Source of the DNA: Neopestalotiopsis rosae
Lineage: Eukaryota > Ascomycota > Sordariomycetes > Amphisphaeriales > Sporocadaceae
Reading direction: 5' to 3'
DNA length: 64,000 nucleotides
Assembly (NCBI GenBank): GCA_023078685.1
Contig: JALGAS010000002.1
Coordinates: forward strand, 3,224,001 to 3,288,000
In this document: in pieces, positions 34,075-45,100 of the stretch
How positions within the stretch are numbered: the first letter of the stretch is position 1
Layout: each line of letters begins with the position of its first letter
Notes under the pieces: generated by a model
The model's database searches: none
What the model saw: only the letters and a program-made list of their open reading frames with translations
Told to the model about the DNA's origin: nothing
Made by a program: the position numbers and the translations under genes

Positions 34075-36906
34075 TTAGTGTGCCTCGATGAGCATACTCT
34101 CATCCACAATAACATTAGCTTCTGAGGTCTCGGCACCGTAGAGCTCAAGATCCATGCTCCAATCGCTCGAGGTGGCAGTGGACTTCGGGGCATCCGTTAC
34201 TGTGACAGTGGCCTTGACCCTCATGGTCTCTGTTTCGGTCACAGTTTCGATTCTCAAAGTCGCTGTCTCTGTGACTGTCTCGACCACTTTCACGGTTGTC
34301 TTCTGTGTCAAAACTTTTTGGGAAACGGGAGCCACCACTGCTGGTTCTAACTCCTGGGGCTCAGGTGCAGGAAGAGCCATGGGAGTTGCGCGTGGCTCGG
34401 CAATGCTCGAAGTCTCCACCTCCACCTCCATGCTCTGCGACACAATGGCTGGCAAAGTATCAATGCTTTCAACACTGGCCTCAAACCTCATGACTGTCTC
34501 CAATGCGGAAGGGACTTCCTCCAATACCGAGGGCTCTTCCTGTACAGCTAGAATCTCACTGACGATTGGAGCCTCTTGCACTTCGGGCACACTCTTGTTC
34601 TCGAAAACCACTGCATTTGTGTGGGCGTTCTGTGGAGATCGCAAGGCCATCAACAAGACCAGAAGACTGAGCCCAATAATAAAAATGTTCCTCGTGTCTT
34701 GCATAAGGACTCTTGCAGACTGGACAAGCAGGTCGCCAAAAGAGGCAGATTGGAGAGCCTGTCGTCGAGCTTCACGCCGCTCGTAGGCTTCTTCCGAGGG
34801 TGAGCGTTGTGATGGCGGCGTAACATACGAGTCGGGGTGGGGCTGGTAGGCTGTGTCGGGCTCTTGTGACATCTCTGGAGAGGGTGTATGGCCGTAGATT
34901 TCCCGCAGACGTTCTTCCTGTAAGAAGCGACGCTCCTCAGCACTGGGCAGATCGCTCATGGGGGTCTCTGGCATCGGTGGAGCTATCTCCAGTTGCGCAT
35001 GGAGGAGATCGGGCTGCTGCTCAAAAGAGCAATCCATTTGTTGGTCAATCTGTTCTTCGATTTGTTGAGCCACGTTCGTGGCAAGCTCAATCTGTTGATG
35101 AGAGGCTGCTTCACGCTCTTGCTGGGCGGTCAGAAGTCGCTCCAACTCTTCACTGACACCTGGCTCCAGTATAGGTTCGATTTCAACGTCTACTCGCTCC
35201 ATCTCTTTCCAGCAAGCATCCCAAGCACCAGCCTTCATCAGTCCGTTACTAGCATAGACCTTGACACGGAAGATTTTGCCGGGATAGAGAGCATCATAGG
35301 CGATTTCGTTATTGCAAGTCTTGCACCAGTGGCGCGGCGATGGCCGTTGCGTAACGTCAAATTCGTCCTCGCTTTCAGAATCGTCGACAACAGCTGTCTC
35401 AGTTGCCGGACCGAGGTAGTGCCCACATTCCAGGATTCGGGCACGACGGCGCACAGGCAGATCAAGCGCTTCTAGCAGGCGTTCCTCGAGTATCTCATAA
35501 TCATTCTGCGGATGACCAAGAAGGATACCCCTCTCGCAGACCGTGTCACCCATGCGGTCTTGAAGCATGCGCCAAGCTTCACGAAGCGTCTTTGCCTGCT
35601 CACTCATATCTTCAGCGTCAAAGGTGTTGATGATGTCACCCCACATCCACCGGAGAGGCAGTAGTGTGACATGAAGCAGGACAAGAGGCGCCTCCTTAGC
35701 CTTGAACCGGGACGGTGTTCTGTTTTTGGGAGAATACTGAGCCGAGTTCGATGGACTGCCGAGACGAGATACTGTAGGAAACGGACGCTTGGACGAACGT
35801 GAAGAGCCAATAACTGAACCAAAGACTGAGGGATCGGGCGAGGACATTTGCATGGCGCGAACATCTGAAGGACTGCGGAATGGTGGTCTGGGATTTCCCC
35901 GTATTGTTGGCACAAAATCTTCTCCCTTGTAGTCGTATTGAGAGACGTCGGACATGCGGGGGCTTCGTGTAGCGATAGACACTCCATCGACAATAGTCAT
36001 GTTCTTGCCAGATTCTGACCCTCCATCATAGGATCCCATAGAACTCCTTGTGCTATTTTCGCTAAAAACATCCTCGTCCGTGCCGTGATGAGAGCTGCTG
36101 TCCGCGCCTTCCTCGGTAGTAGACGGCATCTCTTGATCTTGTGTCTGTTCTTCTTCTTGGTTCTCTGTGACGGGCAGACAGCTACGCTCATGGTGTTGTT
36201 CTGCAATATCTGTATGATCGCTCAAGACAGAGTCCTGTTCTGGCTCCTCTTGATGTTCTTGTTTCTCCTCTCGTGGAGTACCGAGGGCGGCAACGATGTC
36301 TCGTGCAGCTTGTTGAATGAGCGCCTCGGTGCGCCCCGAAGTTCGTCGAGATGAACCTCCTCTGTGTGAGGACCGGTCGTCCTGGAGATTGGAGTCGTCG
36401 AGGATGGAATCATCCCGCTCCTCGTCCTCGTAGTCGTCCTCTTCCTGGCCCTCGCCGTCGCTCTCTATGCTGGGAAGGACAGACTCTTCTCCGGTCTGAG
36501 ACTCGGTCTCGTCATGAACGTCTTCTCCCTCTTCTTCGATAACAGACTCGTCAACGTAACTTTGATCCTGGTCTGCCTCGAAATCGTTGTCGTTGCTCAA
36601 AGTAGACTTGTCGGCACTCTCGTCGGCCTCGTCGTGGTCTTCGTCGAGTCCCCCGGACGGCTCTCCCAGCGAGTTCATAATGTCTGACATTAGACTGGCG
36701 TCTGTAACATGTTCGGACTGCCCAGTTTCGTCCACCTGCGGCTCGGAAGGAGCGTCGGTATCGTTTTCCTCATGAACGGACGCTGCCGTGTCTTCAACTA
36801 CGTCGAGGTCGGCGGGTTGGGATCTCGTTTCTTCTTCCATGTTTTCGCTCAAGCAGGAAGGGTCAACATGAATGTCAAAACTGTAGTTGCGTCTGCGTCG
36901 GGGCAT
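34075..36906 (-). CDS. Large acidic single-pass membrane protein, conserved in fungi, function unknown
   Basis: A single exon encodes 943 residues. The first 10 residues are basic (MPRRRRNY), followed by about 320 very acidic residues rich in Glu, Asp and Ser. A conserved central domain starts at LVLLHVTLLPLRWMWGD (about 410) and includes ILECGHYLGP, HWCKTCNNEI (a CxxC pair) and FRVKVYASNGLMKAGAWDACWKEMERVDVEIEP. A Gln/Glu-rich coiled-coil-like part (about 595-640) follows. One hydrophobic segment, NIFIIGLSLLVLLMALR, spans about 740-756. The last 186 residues are Pro/Glu/Val-rich, with a KVVETVTETATLRIETVTE-type Val/Thr/Glu tract. I recall similar fungal proteins deposited under the name pathway-specific nitrogen regulator, but there is no DNA-binding domain here and that name looks unsafe. 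One membrane span and a basic/acidic N terminus would suit an inner nuclear membrane or ER protein. Confidence 0.85.
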   Translation of the reverse strand: MPRRRRNYSFDIHVDPSCLSENMEEETRSQPADLDVVEDTAASVHEENDTDAPSEPQVDETGQSEHVTDASLMSDIMNSLGEPSGGLDEDHDEADESADKSTLSNDNDFEADQDQSYVDESVIEEEGEDVHDETESQTGEESVLPSIESDGEGQEEDDYEDEERDDSILDDSNLQDDRSSHRGGSSRRTSGRTEALIQQAARDIVAALGTPREEKQEHQEEPEQDSVLSDHTDIAEQHHERSCLPVTENQEEEQTQDQEMPSTTEEGADSSSHHGTDEDVFSENSTRSSMGSYDGGSESGKNMTIVDGVSIATRSPRMSDVSQYDYKGEDFVPTIRGNPRPPFRSPSDVRAMQMSSPDPSVFGSVIGSSRSSKRPFPTVSRLGSPSNSAQYSPKNRTPSRFKAKEAPLVLLHVTLLPLRWMWGDIINTFDAEDMSEQAKTLREAWRMLQDRMGDTVCERGILLGHPQNDYEILEERLLEALDLPVRRRARILECGHYLGPATETAVVDDSESEDEFDVTQRPSPRHWCKTCNNEIAYDALYPGKIFRVKVYASNGLMKAGAWDACWKEMERVDVEIEPILEPGVSEELERLLTAQQEREAASHQQIELATNVAQQIEEQIDQQMDCSFEQQPDLLHAQLEIAPPMPETPMSDLPSAEERRFLQEERLREIYGHTPSPEMSQEPDTAYQPHPDSYVTPPSQRSPSEEAYERREARRQALQSASFGDLLVQSARVLMQDTRNIFIIGLSLLVLLMALRSPQNAHTNAVVFENKSVPEVQEAPIVSEILAVQEEPSVLEEVPSALETVMRFEASVESIDTLPAIVSQSMEVEVETSSIAEPRATPMALPAPEPQELEPAVVAPVSQKVLTQKTTVKVVETVTETATLRIETVTETETMRVKATVTVTDAPKSTATSSDWSMDLELYGAETSEANVIVDESMLIEAH

Positions 36907-38558
36907 TGAAAGGGCTTGAAAGCTAACTAAGGCTTGCTGCCGCTGCTACGGGAAGGAAGTGTGTTTGTTATAGTGATTTCGGGTTCAAGGTTGCAATCTG
37001 TACGTGGCACGGCAAGGAACTCTAGCGAAAGGCAGGCTGAACTTTGATTTGATGGATGGGAAATGTTTCGACGCGGAGATGCGTTGGCACACGCAAAACA
37101 CTGCACTTTGACTGGCTGCGGTGGCTGGACAGTGCTGATCGCGGGCTCTGGTTGGCGAACGGCAGGTTGGGTCGTATTGTTTACTCGCCGTTGCTAGGAC
37201 AGCAACCGCCGCGGGGAGCTTGGGTTAGCTGCTTGGCTGCTTAGCTACTCGCGTCGCACCCTTGTTTATCTTGCTGATCGTTCGCCCCAGATTGGGCAGA
37301 CAGACCAAAAGAAGAATGAATGAATGCCAAAAAGAATGAAAAACGACCAGTGCAATTGAATCTATTCAGATGTTGGGCACAAGTGAAATTCTTTAGTCCC
37401 TGGTCTCTCAATCTAAATCATCCATGTGGGCGCAGAGACCGTTTTCCATCATATCTGCCCTCTCACTGTCTCAGGGGTCTCAGCTGCCCAAGAGACATGC
37501 GTTTTGACGTCACTTTGGCGCCCCAATTGGGAACTCAGCTCTAGGCAAAAGGTGCGGCTGCAACGATTTCATTATGATCTTCAATATAAGAAGGCACAAA
37601 GTCAGGAGAAGTAGTAAAGAATGTTGCACTTGGTTGCATTTAGCATAACCCAAGTCCGCGATGATTGTGGGCGTGGAGATTTCCTTGTCGCTTGGTTCCG
37701 CCCCCAGAGTCCACGCACGACCCGATCTCCGAGAGTCTCAGCTCTAGAGCTCTGGACCACGCACTGGCCCGACTGGGTCCGGGCGCTGAGTGGGCTACTT
37801 TTAGCAGTCGACGAGCTACTATCCAACGAGTTAGCGTCCGGTTTTGTTTCTGGACTTGCGCTTCCGAGCAATTGACGTCATTTTGTCTGTCTCGGTCAGA
37901 AAAAAATATCCCAGCGCGCACTTCCATCTCACTCGCTCACAACCAAGTTTTTTTCCTAGATCCATGACCGCGACAGTCTAGATCTATGGTACTAGATTAG
38001 CCTGCATGAGCAGCGCCATGGATCTGACCATAATGGAGTCAGCCGATTGACCAGTCTCAGCCAAGGTCGCAAGAAATCCGGTCTTTCCATCTCTGTTCCC
38101 CTGAGCAAAGTGCGGCCACCAGTGCATCCGAGCCTCAACAGTTGCAAAACCCGACAAGTCCAGCGCAAGACCATTGGTCTGCTGGCGTCGCTTCAGCCCC
38201 CCTCGACATGCAGTAGGCTAACTGGCAGACAAGAGCCCTTGTCCTTGCTGGTACGCGACAGAAACGTGAAATGCCGCTATGCTGCAACGCGCAAGTGAGC
38301 TTGGGTCCCGCGGCACGCGAGGCTCGTAGATGATAGCTCACGCGCAGTGTCTCTAGTATGGCGGAGCAGGGGGAACATCGTATACCCTTGGCAGGTGGAA
38401 TATCGCTTGGATCCGGTATGCAATATATAAAGAGGCACAGGGAACGAGCACCTCAATAGCAACCTAGATTCCTTGTTCCCGGGTGTCTGTAATTTGACAG
38501 TCTCTATCTCTTCCATTCCTTCGGCCCTTTAGTCTATTTCCAAAGCCAATCATTCAAG
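36907..38558. other. Divergent spacer between the acidic membrane protein and GH13 amylase
   Basis: About 1.65 kb holding both promoters. Near the amylase end there is a TATA box (38424-38431) and a short CT-rich leader. Open frames around 37600-37970 overlap on both strands and have no family features. No RNA gene or repeat was recognised. Confidence 0.55.
38424..38431 (+). promoter_or_regulatory. TATA box of the GH13 amylase gene
   Basis: TATATAAA lies 135 bases before the start codon, followed by a short leader with CT-rich segments. I looked for a nearby AmyR-type CGG-N8-CGG pair and did not find one, which fits an intracellular amylase not controlled like secreted ones. Confidence 0.55.
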
Positions 38559-40369
38559 ATGGGGGACGACGAGCAAAAGCCCACGCCGGAGAACATGACA
38601 ATGCTCCAAGGCTTCGAAGTAAGGAGCTTCGTACTCAACTAGGCCACTCACAAATGGATGACTGACACGTTCTGTAGTGGTACGTACCAGCAGATCAAAA
38701 GCACTGGGTACGACTTGAGAAGAATGTTGCCGAGCTCAAGAAATGGGGTGTCGACAACATCTGGATCCCACCAGCGTAAGAAAACATTGCACGAGTACTC
38801 CTGCTGGCGACGAGACCAACGATCTAATTCGAACTTTTGGCCCATAGATGCAAAGGCTCCTCCACAACAGGCAATGGCTATGATATCTACGATTTGTATG
38901 ATCTTGGCGAGTTTGACCAGAAGGGAGGCGTCGCTACCAAATGGGGAACAAAAGAAGAGCTCCTGAAGCTCGCAGCCACGGCCAAGCAGCACAACGTTGG
39001 TCTGTACTTTGATGCTGTCTTGAACCACAAGTTCGCCGGTGATCGCAAGGAGAAGTGTCAGGCTGTTGAGGTCGACCAGGAGGATCGAAACAAGGAAATC
39101 AGCGATCCCTACGAGATTGAGGCGTGGACCGGGTTCCACTTCCCGGGACGCAAAGGCAAATACAGCAAGATGAAGTGGCATTGGTATCACTTCAGCGGTG
39201 TCGACTACAACGCTGCCAACGACCAGACCGGCATCTTCAAGATCCTCGGTGATAAGACCAAGGGCTGGGCAGACGATGGAGACGTTGACAGTGAAAAGGG
39301 CAACTAGTAAGCAATGCCTCATGCCTACCCTTTGTGTGGCCTTTCCTAACTGACGCATCAAATAGCGATTTCCTGATGGGCTCAGATATCGACTACGACC
39401 ACCCCCAGGTAGTGGAAGATACACTCAACTGGGGCAAGTGGCTCGCCAAGGAATTGCCTCTCAAAGGCATCCGCTTTGATGCTATCAAGCACTACAGTGA
39501 GGAGTTTCTGCGCCACTTCATCACCACCATGGACGAGGAATACGGCCAGGGCTGGTTCTTCGTTGGCGAATTCTGGAAGGACTCACTCGATGACATGACA
39601 AGATACCTTGACCGCATGCAGAAGAAGTTCTCTCTCTTCGACGCTCCTCTCGTCTACAACTTTAGCGAGATCAGCAAAGGAGACGGCGCCGACCTGAGAA
39701 AGGTCTTTGACGGCACCCTGGTGCAGGTAATGCCCGTCAATGCTGTCACATTGGTGATGAACCACGACACGCAACCATACCAGGCTCTGGAGGCGCCGGT
39801 AGAGGACTGGTTCACGCCATTGGCATACGCTCTGATCCTACTGAGGGAATCCGGGTACCCGTGTATTTGGTATGGCGATCTCTATGGCGTCGACCCCAAG
39901 GGCGAACACCCGTTCCCTCCATCATGCAGTGGAGCGCTGCCCAGGCTCGCGCTGGCCCGCAAGCTGTACGCCTATGGCAAGCAGGCAGATTACTTTGACT
40001 TCCCGACCTGTCTCGGATGGGTACGATATGGCACATGGGACCGGCGGTTCGGCTGCGCTACCGTGATCAGCAACGCCGGCCCTGGTGAGAAGCGCATGCA
40101 CGTCGGCGAGATGCATGCAGGCGAGGTCTGGACTGATGTTCTCGGCTGGTCCGATCGGGAGGTCACAATTGATAATGAGGGTTTCGGTGTCTTTGTGTGC
40201 GATGGCACGAGCATCAGCGTCTTTGTGAACCGGGATGCTGAAGGAAGAGAAAAGTTCAAGGAAGTATTGTGAGTTTTCCCGAATGCGCCATTTGAAACCC
40301 GACCCAACTAACAGATTTTGCAGTGATGATAAGATTTACGACGCACCGATCTGGGAACAACAAGATTGA
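38559..40369 (+). CDS. Intracellular alpha-amylase of bacterial type (GH13, probably subfamily 5)
   Basis: Cytosolic alpha-1,4-glucan hydrolase. Five exons (38559-38618, 38678-38775, 38848-39306, 39366-40268, 40324-40369) encode 521 residues. There is no signal peptide: the protein starts MGDDEQKPTPENMTMLQGFEWY. GH13 conserved regions are present: VGLYFDAVLNHK (region I), GIRFDAIKH with nucleophile D244 (II), FFVGEFW with acid/base E274 (III) and VMNHDTQP with D340 (IV). NIWIPPACKG, GYDIYDLYDLGEF and the cytosolic location fit the liquefying bacterial-type amylases. Fungal relatives are few. Histoplasma AMY1 of this type is needed for cell-wall alpha-1,3-glucan, so a role in making primers for alpha-glucan is a reasonable inference. 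The exon 1/2 junction sits inside the QGFEWY motif, which confirms the 60-nt first exon. The gene converges with the CXC-protein gene. Confidence 0.93.
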
Positions 40370-40563
40370 TTTGCGGATTCAGAATATACCCACTGATGGA
40401 ACCTAGAATAATAGAATATACCTTTGCTAATAGTACATTTTCAGCCCCCTTTCCATAAACGCCCAAAAAACGCCCCCAGTCCAATGATCCCATATGACAT
40501 AACACATTAAAATGCATCGCTCCCATCAATTTCCCAGTGCCAAATTCGCCCATGCCCATTCCA

Positions 40564-42190
40564 TTACATCGTCCGACCCGGTCCACTAAATTGATGGTAG
40601 GAATCGCACACACCGCCGCACTCGGCAATCAGACTCACGCCATAGTGGCATTTCTTGCACTTTGAGCAATGCCACTCCCGCCAGTCTGCGCACTCCCCGC
40701 AGCCCCGGCAATGCCACGTGCAATCCTCCTGTTCCCACTCTCCCCGCGGCGGTACCGTCGCTTGCTCCCTGCCGCCGCCGCGGCAGAGCGAAAAGTAGTT
40801 TTGCCGATACAAGTCGCCAAAGCTCTCGTTCTGGAAAAAGGCCAGGCGCAGGAGGGCCTGCTTCAGCTCGCGTTTCCTGGGCAGGTCGTTGGGCTGGTTC
40901 TTGACGGCGTCCCACTGCTCCCGCCAGGCCTCGTACGCGCCGCACTCCTCGCTCTCGTCGATGCAATTGAAGAGCTTGTCCAGGGTGAGCTGGCGGGCCT
41001 TGTCCTTGAGCTTCAGAATGTACGAGATGAAGCAAGGGTGCAGCTTGGGGTGGCGGTGATCTGTGCCGAATAATTCTCTCAGGTCGATCTTGTTGAATGG
41101 GTTGCTGCAGTTGTCGGAACAGCCGCATGTGTTGGGCGAGCACTGGTACCCATATTTGCTACATGCACAATTCGTGCAGGGCGCTCTGGCGGAATTACAC
41201 CTGCAACCAGTGTACTTTTCTGGCGGCTCAATTCTCTTCTGTGCAAAAGAGTCAGTAAATCTGGACACGGCTCGCAAGCTTTGTTTGGCGTACCTCGGTC
41301 ACTGGTGCGTTCTTCTTGTACTTGTTGGCAGCCGGCTCCAGGGCATTGCCATAGTCGTTGCCGCTGCTCTCCTCGGAGCGCACGTCCGAGGCGCCGTCGT
41401 CCGTGTCGTGGTAGTCCCCGCGCATCTGCTGGTGCTCGCGGACCAGCCTCGGCAGCGCCCGCCAAAAGGCCTCGACCAGCTCCCGGTCGGCCTCCTGGAA
41501 CCGCGCCGGCGAGTGCCTCTCCCGCCAGTGAGCAATGGACGGCTCCCACGAGTACTGCTCCACCAGTTCCTCGATGAGCATGATGAGCTCGGGCTTTTGC
41601 GAGGTGCCGCTCCCCGGGCCGGCTGCTGCTGCTGCTGCTGCTGGGCCCTCTTCCCTCTCAATCTCGTACCAAGCCAATGCCATGCGTACCAGGTCCTCGC
41701 AGTCCAGGTAAAATTCCTCCTCCATCATGCGCAGAATCTCCGTCGCCGACGGCGTCGCCAGCCTCTCCACGGTCATGGAAAAGAGCGTCCGGGCGGCGTC
41801 CTCGTCGTTGAGGATCTCCATGGCGGCGGCCCCGTGGCCGCGCCCCGAGGTGGGCCGCCTGTCGATGCATTCCTGCAGCTTGGCGGCAATGTCGGCCTGG
41901 AACTCGATCAAGAACTGCCTGGCCTCCATGCTGATCATGAACGCATACTCTTGAAACGTCGTCGCCTCGTCGAAATGACTGTGACGGTGGCGACTGTGAT
42001 CGTGATCGTGATCCTGAAGATGATGACTGTCGACCCAGTCCATCACGTGGGCTTGCCTTTTTGAGGCCGGTAGCTCATGGTGGTGATGGTGATGGTGGTT
42101 GTGGTGGTGTGCACTGTGGGCCATCATTGCCGTTGCTGCCGACCGTTTGGTCCCAGCCGTGTGTGGCGTTTTTACAAATTGGTCATTCAT
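40564..42190 (-). CDS. CXC (tesmin/TSO1-like) zinc-binding protein with histidine-rich N terminus
   Basis: Probable nuclear DNA-binding or chromatin protein. Exons 42190-41294 and 41238-40564 give 523 residues. After a His-rich N terminus (about 27-38 nearly all His, then [12 protein letters not shown]), a helical domain runs to about 270. It is interrupted by a run of seven Ala encoded by a GCT/GCA repeat near 41625-41645. Exon 2 opens with the CXC block: [16 protein letters not shown], then [18 protein letters not shown], nine closely spaced cysteines as in tesmin/TSO1 and MSL2-type CXC modules. [30 protein letters not shown] follows. The C terminus has a second Cys/His cluster ([28 protein letters not shown]) that looks like a zinc ribbon or incomplete RING. 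I chose the Met at 42190 because its context (CAACATG) is better than that of the in-frame Met at 42232, which would add 14 residues. Confidence 0.85.
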
Positions 42191-45100
42191 GTTGACTCTT
42201 TCTCTGTTCTGCCCGTGTTTCATACAATTCATGAAGTGTCAAGGACAAAGTATACAGAGATTACAGTTTGGTTGGCGAAACAATCGGCACAAAAGCAAAA
42301 AAACCACACGACCCAGAAAATTTTCAAGCATCCCAAACTTTCAAAAAGAGGAAAAACGGCTTTCTGTTCATGCAGGCGGGCGTGGAGCATTGACCACTAA
42401 CTTAAAAGCAGAAAAAAAAAATTTAGTCTCCGAAGCAACTCCTCACGCACTAAGTTGAAGCAAGTCGCAAGGTGGTCCCTGTTTTTTTTCTTCCTGTCCA
42501 TGGCGTTTGTTGTCTTTGCAATTTGAGGCGAAATGGTAACCGTGTTGGTATACAAGCCAAAAAAAAAGGTTGCCAACGGTCAATGCCCTTATATCGGGAT
42601 CCCTTATAATTAATCTTTTATAGGCATCAGACCATGGAAGCTTGCCAATCTCCAATTTCGCAGCTTGTTTTGTAGGCGGATTTTAGTCGGTGGGTAGCCC
42701 GAATCGGTACTAGTGTGGCCACTACATTGGACCCTGGATTCCTTCTGGGTAACCTGCATATAATGTAAAACACGTGCGATCGTTGAAGAAGAGGAAGGAA
42801 TAAGCAAAACTAATGGAGATCTATTAGGGACTATACGGTTGATGTTCATATTTTATAGCGTTGGTCATATTGTAATACTAATGGAATTGCCTCCAATTCA
42901 ACACGATCCGGAGCTACCGAAATTTGCAGCATTCTTTTCATGCAAGAGACTCCGCAGGTGCCTCAATCAATTTATTGCCCCAGAACCGATTTTATTCCGA
43001 GTCAATCGACCAAGTCTTCGGATATCTGGCCTCTCATGAACTCATGCACTTGGAGCAGTCTTTGACTCGATGATGCAACTCAAATAAGCTGGTTATTTCT
43101 CGATAGCAAATCACGATGACCACAATTGTTATACATCGCGTATCAATCAAGCGTCAGCACAAATGTTCTTTCCATCCTCTTCAGGTGTCAAGAGACATCG
43201 CTCAATATGAGGTTATTGGACATGGTCCATGGCGATATATAGTGGCCTTTTGTCAAAAGCATATGGTGAATGTCAATGGTTCCCGAACGCTGCGTCAATG
43301 GCTATTTCATGATGACGAGGAACACCACGCACGGGAGTCGTGTCTTCAATGATGAGTGTCAAAGCCCGAGGCAAACCCAAGACGTGAGGCTGAATGAATC
43401 AAGTAAATATTTCCAAAGTCTCTTTGATTCTAGCGAAAAAAATGACATGTGGTAGTTGACGCTTTGGACTATGCGTGTACAGCCTCCATGGGGCTGTCGG
43501 TTGACCGGAAATGGCTTTCTATCCCGTCTATGCGCATGTTGCATTTTCAGACTGAGAAGAATCATCTTAGACATGATCTACATGTCTTCGATACGACCGT
43601 GTCGAATCATCATGATATATTTGGTCTAATCCCCTCACACAGGTAAGTTTCACAGACGCTGGGACATGGGCATGCTCATCCTGTTGACCACGATTCCGTA
43701 CGAGTGAAAATAAAATTTGCTTGAACAAAGATATCATATTAACTGTCACATCTAGAACTCCGTGTATACTCTGTCGATAAATCGAAAAGAACACAACAAT
43801 AATGGTATGTATTGCGGAAGAGTACGTCTTTTATTTTTGAAAATTCATTTTTTGGTCAGCTTGATTGATATTCGGCTTTGATATAATTTTAGTACCACCA
43901 GACATAGGGAATAGACCCAGCTTGCACTACATATCAACATCATGAACTCTCTTGACTATCACAAGATGTGTTCTGTTGACATCGTGCTCGTCCTGGAAGT
44001 TCTCTGAGCCGTTATTGAGGCGAGAATTACTAGAAGCCTGGCTGATTTCGAGAACAAAGACGACATCCATGCGACGCTCTCCTGTAGTCACGATATTCAA
44101 AATATTGGAATCGTGCAGAAGAAAGGTACGGCGCCGTAGCATAATATTCATCAGTCAGCGAACCCCCAGGACCTCACCATTGGGATGTCCCATAGAGCGG
44201 TGGATTGCACGGGTTGGGCAATGGATGGCCGTCTACACATCCTCATTGATTCTATCGTATGTTTGCCTTGATCCCGAGGCTTTTCGCCATTGTGTGCCAG
44301 TCAGGCACGGATAATAGAAAGGAGCAAGTCCAGGGGAAACCAGGCCATGCTTGCATCATGGTATCTGATCTTCCAAGTTCAAAGCATTGGTGCAACGTAG
44401 TATCTCCGGCTACCAATCGTGTGCATGTCACTCGCCTATAGTCGATAATGATTGGCATTTCGCCATCTGTAACGGATTTCTGGTGTCCTACTCGAAAGCA
44501 CAATAGGGAGAAGAAAAAGGGCCGAGAAAACTGAGTCGAGCGTTCATGATCATGGGGAAAGCAAGCACGAGCGCCGAGTCATTTGTGTAGCCCAGGCTGG
44601 TTTCGGAACTGATTGCTAATTATTCCTCGGAACAAAGCTGCCTCATTCTTCAACCAACAACCTATGCGCATGTCACTCGAGCGTGTGTAGTTTCGGTACT
44701 TTTTGGATTAGTTGCTTCTGGTTCTAGTGTTTCCATCAAGGAACAAGACTATCGATAGCAACGTCCTTGGTGTATATGGGACGCAGGAATATGATCAGAC
44801 GAATCAGCTGTGGTCCAAATCGAGCTTGAGCCTCATCCATAATTCTCTCACGACAATTCCCTCGAACCATGTGCATTACTCGAATTGGGCAATGGAGCAC
44901 ATTCGGCCCGCAGTATGTTGATCAACGTACTGAGTGCTTACTTATGATTCGTCCAACCACAATTCAATAGAGAGAATCCCAAATACTCCGTAGTGGACAT
45001 CATATCATCAGTCCCGCCCCCACGATACGATCAGATACCATGACCCAACGGGGGGAAGCAGCCTCAATAAACTCTAGAAGCCCCGACCACCAAACAGTCC

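Noticed and set aside
41063..42064. Plus-strand open frame of 333 codons
   Set aside because: Antisense shadow of the CXC protein gene; its Leu/Arg/Val-rich low-complexity composition is typical of reverse-strand frames.
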